64,000 nt of DNA from Physcomitrium patens (lineage: Eukaryota; Streptophyta; Bryopsida; Funariales; Funariaceae). Positions 60,941 through 64,000 of this stretch are shown here, piece by piece. The first letter of the stretch is position 1. Each line of letters starts with the position of its first letter. The notes under the pieces are model-generated. The model saw only the letters and a program-made list of their open reading frames with translations. It did no database searches and was not told the DNA's origin. The stretch is from contig NC_037260.1 of the NCBI RefSeq assembly GCF_000002425.4, positions 10,651,414 through 10,715,413 on the forward strand, written 5' to 3'. Both the position numbers and the translations under genes were made by a program.

Positions 60941-60971
60941 CATTTGTGGTGATCAGGAAAGGATTGACTAA

Positions 60972-63845
60972 ATGCAACCTTTGGCTAGCATGGCGACTAG
61001 ACGCGGACTCCTGCTGGTCCTTGTGGTTGCTCTTTGTGAAGTAAGTGCGCTGGGTCGGACGCCCTTATGGGACGGTAATATTATGATGCCGACTGGAGAG
61101 GGGCACAAGGGTGAGGAGGGGACTCGCTGGGCTATCCTTATTGCTGGTTCAGCTGGATACTGGAATTATCGACATCAGGTGCAAGCGGAATCGATCATTG
61201 TCTGCGTGATTACCCTGTCTTAAATATTTTGTGTTTTATCTTCATTAATCTAAGCTCCATCGTTTTGCTGTAGTGTACTTCCGAATTTGATTGGTATTTC
61301 CTTGTGGATCGCGTGCTGAACTTTATTATGGTTTCTTGTGTTTGTGAAAGGCTGATGTATGCCATGCATACCAAATCCTGAAACGTGGAGGCTTGAAGGA
61401 TGAGAACATTATCGTATTTATGCACGATGACATCGCATACCACCCCGAGAACCCATATCCAGGAACAATTATCAACAAACCTGATGGACCCGATGTTTAC
61501 CAAGGCGTCCCCAAGGTTAGCAATGTTCACTTCCAATCACTCTTGAAGAGCTGGATCACTTGATTAGCTGATACCTGAAATGCCATGATGATTGATTGTT
61601 ATAATCTGGCGTTGGACTTTCAGGATTATACAGGTTCCGACGTGACTGTGAGCAATTTGTATGCCGCTATCCTAGGTGATAAGAGTGCCATCGAAGGAGG
61701 CACTGGAAAGGTGGTTGACAGTGGTCCTAATGATCACATCTTCATCTATTACTCGGACCACGGTGGCCCTGGTGTGCTTGGTTAGTACTGTTCTATATTC
61801 TTTTTTATTTTTATTTGTTAAAAGTTGTCTTTTGGTATCGATTTTCTTGCAGTGCAATTTTGCTTACGCTGGAGTCTTTCACAAGCGTTCATGGAGGTGT
61901 TATAATTCATTTATTTCTAGGACATCCGCTTTCGTTTTATCCTCAAATAGCTGAAAAATCGTTTACAATTTTAACAAGTGACTTTGGCTATTTTTGCCAA
62001 CAGGTATGCCCAACCCGCCGAACCTTTATGCAGATGACTTTGTGGGCATTCTTAAGAAGAAGGCTGCAGCCGGAACTTTTAAAGAGCTTGTAATAATCTC
62101 ACTTCATTCCATCATTGCAATTTGTACAAATTTTATTTTCATCTTCATACTTTAGCATCTTGACTTGATCTTTAACTACAATAGTCGATATTTGATTGTT
62201 CTGCAGGTGATATACCTCGAGGCTTGTGAGAGTGGCAGTATTTTTGAGGGGCTTTTACCAGAGGGCTTAAACATCTATGTCACTACTGCCTCTAATGCAG
62301 TGGAAAGCAGCTGGGGCACTTATTGCCCTGGCATGTATCCATCACCACCTTCTGAATACGGAACTTGCTTGGGTGATCTCTACAGTGTCGCATGGATGGA
62401 AGACACGTAAGCTAACTCAATGCCGCGCAATTCTCTTTTGTGTCTTTTTGTTAGTTTTGCTGAGTTATTGATCACTAGAAAACGTGTTTGAAATTATGTG
62501 TTCCGTTCATTGAGTCAATAACATGTGAGAAGTTTCTGAAACCACAATAAGACTATACGAAACTAATCCTTTTGCACCTTGTCGGATTGTAGTGAGAAGG
62601 AAAACTTGAAGAAGGAAACACTTGAGGACCAGTATCTTATTGTAAGTTCATTTCTCCTTGCAAGCTCCTTGTTGTGAAATGTGAATCACCTTAAAATTGT
62701 ATGTGATGCCATAAATCAGGATAAAAAAGAAGTGGTGGTTTCCTTTTAAAGAAAATGGTTTTGGTAATAACCCAAGGTTTCTTTTTAATGTGCATCCAGG
62801 TCAAGTCTAGAACCTCAAACCACAATACATACAGGTCTGGCTCCCACGTGATGCAGTATGGTGATCTTAAAATTGATGTGGAAGAATTGGAGCGCTACCT
62901 TGGTTTCGACCCAGCGAATGAAAATGTTACAAAGCCTGGGCTTTCGGAGTTATCCCCGGTCAACTCTGACATCGTCACGCATGTTCCTCAGAGAGAAGCC
63001 GACCTTGTCCATCTTAAACACAAGGTATTGCCATGTGACCTCCATAATCACGATGGGTCCTAGCTCTCTAATGTCGTTGTTAGTCATGGGACTCAACAAT
63101 TGCTTTGAACGGTTATCCAGTAAGGCCGTGGATTGTAGTACTAGGAAAGAAAGGTTATCTTGCTCCTGGTTTCTGTCTAAATCTAAGGGGCGTACATCTG
63201 TTTCAGATGTTTGTGTTATTTTCTTTCAATTTGGGTCGATTCTCTGAGCGAATTGGAAGGTCCTATGTTTTTTTTATTGAAAGTTAGGGGAAGAAGGTTT
63301 CATTACTTTGGTACGTTTGATGCAGTTCTATAATGCTAAGAAGGGATCATTGAGGGAAGCAAACGCTGCATCAGAACTTGCAAAAACAATCTTACATCGA
63401 AGGCACTTGGATGACAGCGTGAGGTTGATTGGTGAGCTTTTGTTTGCGGGAGAGGACGCACTTCAGAAGCTCGGTGCAGTTCGCCCAGCTGGGTCTGTAG
63501 TTGTGGACGACTGGGCTTGCCTCAAGAACATGGTTAGTTTGATCCTATCATTTTCTACTATTGATGCAGAGAAAAGCAACCAACTATTTGTTCACCAGTT
63601 TTCTTAATTTTCAGATGATGCATGTACTAACACGCGAATAACATATTTTGCAGGTGCGCATTTTTGAAGCAAGCTGTGGTCCACTGACTCAGTATGGCAT
63701 GAAACACATGCGTGCGTTTGCTAATATTTGCAACGCTGGAATCAATTCTTCAAGAATGTCACTGGCATCGTTAGAGGTCTGCAAAATCAGCACCAGTGTC
63801 GATCTTGGGATCTGGAGCCCTGTCACTTCTGGATTTAGTGCATAG
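60972..63845 (+). CDS. Vacuolar processing enzyme (legumain, asparaginyl endopeptidase)
   Basis: Nine exons with GT-AG introns: 60972-61178, 61351-61515, 61624-61780, 62004-62089, 62207-62406, 62593-62641, 62800-63024, 63326-63532 and 63654-63845; 1488 nt, 495 aa, the usual length for plant VPEs. This C13 cysteine protease cleaves after Asn/Asp and matures vacuolar proteins. A signal peptide ([17 protein letters not shown]) precedes the caspase-like catalytic domain starting at [20 protein letters not shown]. Catalytic His170 lies in YYSDHGGPG and Cys212 in [15 protein letters not shown]-terminal pro-domain contains [21 protein letters not shown] and ends in the typical GFSA. Every exon joins in frame with no stop, so the gene looks functional. 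The Met at 60990 (MATRRG) is an alternative start with a better signal-peptide context. The fully vacuolar route and self-activation are inferred from the family. Confidence 0.96.
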
Positions 63846-64000
63846 GTGCGGCAATTTCAAGTTTCTCGCCATCGCTTACGCAACAAATCTCCAGAGAAAC
63901 TTTAATATTCTCTTTCGTAAAGCAACATTGTACAGCAGCCACCTTTTTTAGTATTCATAGTTGGTGTGATATTCCTTCAACTCCAGCATTGAATGTAATT
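63846..64000 (+). other. 3' untranslated region of the legumain gene (window edge)
   Basis: No canonical AATAAA is visible before the window ends. Confidence 0.5.

Larger units (their letters stand above)
59621..60971 (+). promoter_or_regulatory. Promoter and probable spliced 5' leader of the legumain gene
   Basis: GC rises sharply at about 59620. A GC-rich stretch at 59740-59867 ends in TCTACAG followed by GTACGC, a good splice donor (intron from 59868). The sequence before the coding start, GATCAG at 60951-60956, could be the acceptor. This suggests a 5' untranslated exon and an intron of about 1.1 kb, typical of plant genes, but it is inferred from splice signals only. The putative intron contains the 119-bp tandem duplication and a TA microsatellite. 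Confidence 0.45.

Overview
The window looks like nuclear DNA of a land plant with a repeat-rich, strongly AT-biased genome; a seedless plant such as a bryophyte is plausible but not proven. The evidence is spliced genes with GT-AG introns (a vacuolar processing enzyme/legumain and a plant-type NTAQ1), an intronless reticulon and an F-box/kelch gene, plus chromodomain Ty3 retrotransposons with a plant-type initiator-Met primer site. I saw no rRNA or tRNA genes, CRISPR array or bacterial gene organisation.

Layout. 1-6.7 kb: an LTR fragment of family B, then a full-length minus-strand chromovirus (A1, 712-6736). 7.1-8.2 kb: a TG...CA non-coding repeat. 8.9-11.8 kb: a decayed LINE. 13.7-21.2 kb: a GC-richer gene island with an F-box/kelch gene broken by one in-frame TGA, an intact reticulon gene, and an intact six-exon NTAQ1 gene on the minus strand. 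24.7-30.8 kb: a second chromovirus of family A (A2, plus strand) with a perfect 5-bp target duplication. 30.9-32.4 kb: a second TG...CA repeat, inverted. 32.6-40.7 kb: a decayed minus-strand chromovirus of family B (B1) with a third copy of the TG...CA repeat nested in it. 41.9-42.6 kb: two facing family B LTR fragments. 43.1-44.2 kb: an unidentified GC-richer island. 45.1-47.1 kb: a structurally complete but inactivated Tc1-type (DD34E) transposon with 220-bp terminal inverted repeats. 47.2-49.7 kb: a decayed gag-like reading region with CCHC zinc knuckles. 50.2-58.9 kb: a second family B element (B2), split by a 2548-bp TG...CA insertion with its own target duplication. 59.7-64 kb: an intact nine-exon legumain/vacuolar processing enzyme gene.

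The host genes have no common pathway: Nt-Gln deamidation for the Arg/N-degron pathway, ER membrane shaping, a presumptive SCF substrate receptor, and vacuolar proteolysis. The most striking signals are in the mobile DNA. Family A LTRs carry dense arrays of perfect heat-shock elements just upstream of a TATA box, the arrangement that makes the unrelated Arabidopsis element ONSEN heat-inducible. Family A also carries an extra 117-codon reading frame between pol and the 3' LTR. The Tc1-type element is of a kind much better known from animals and fungi than from plants.
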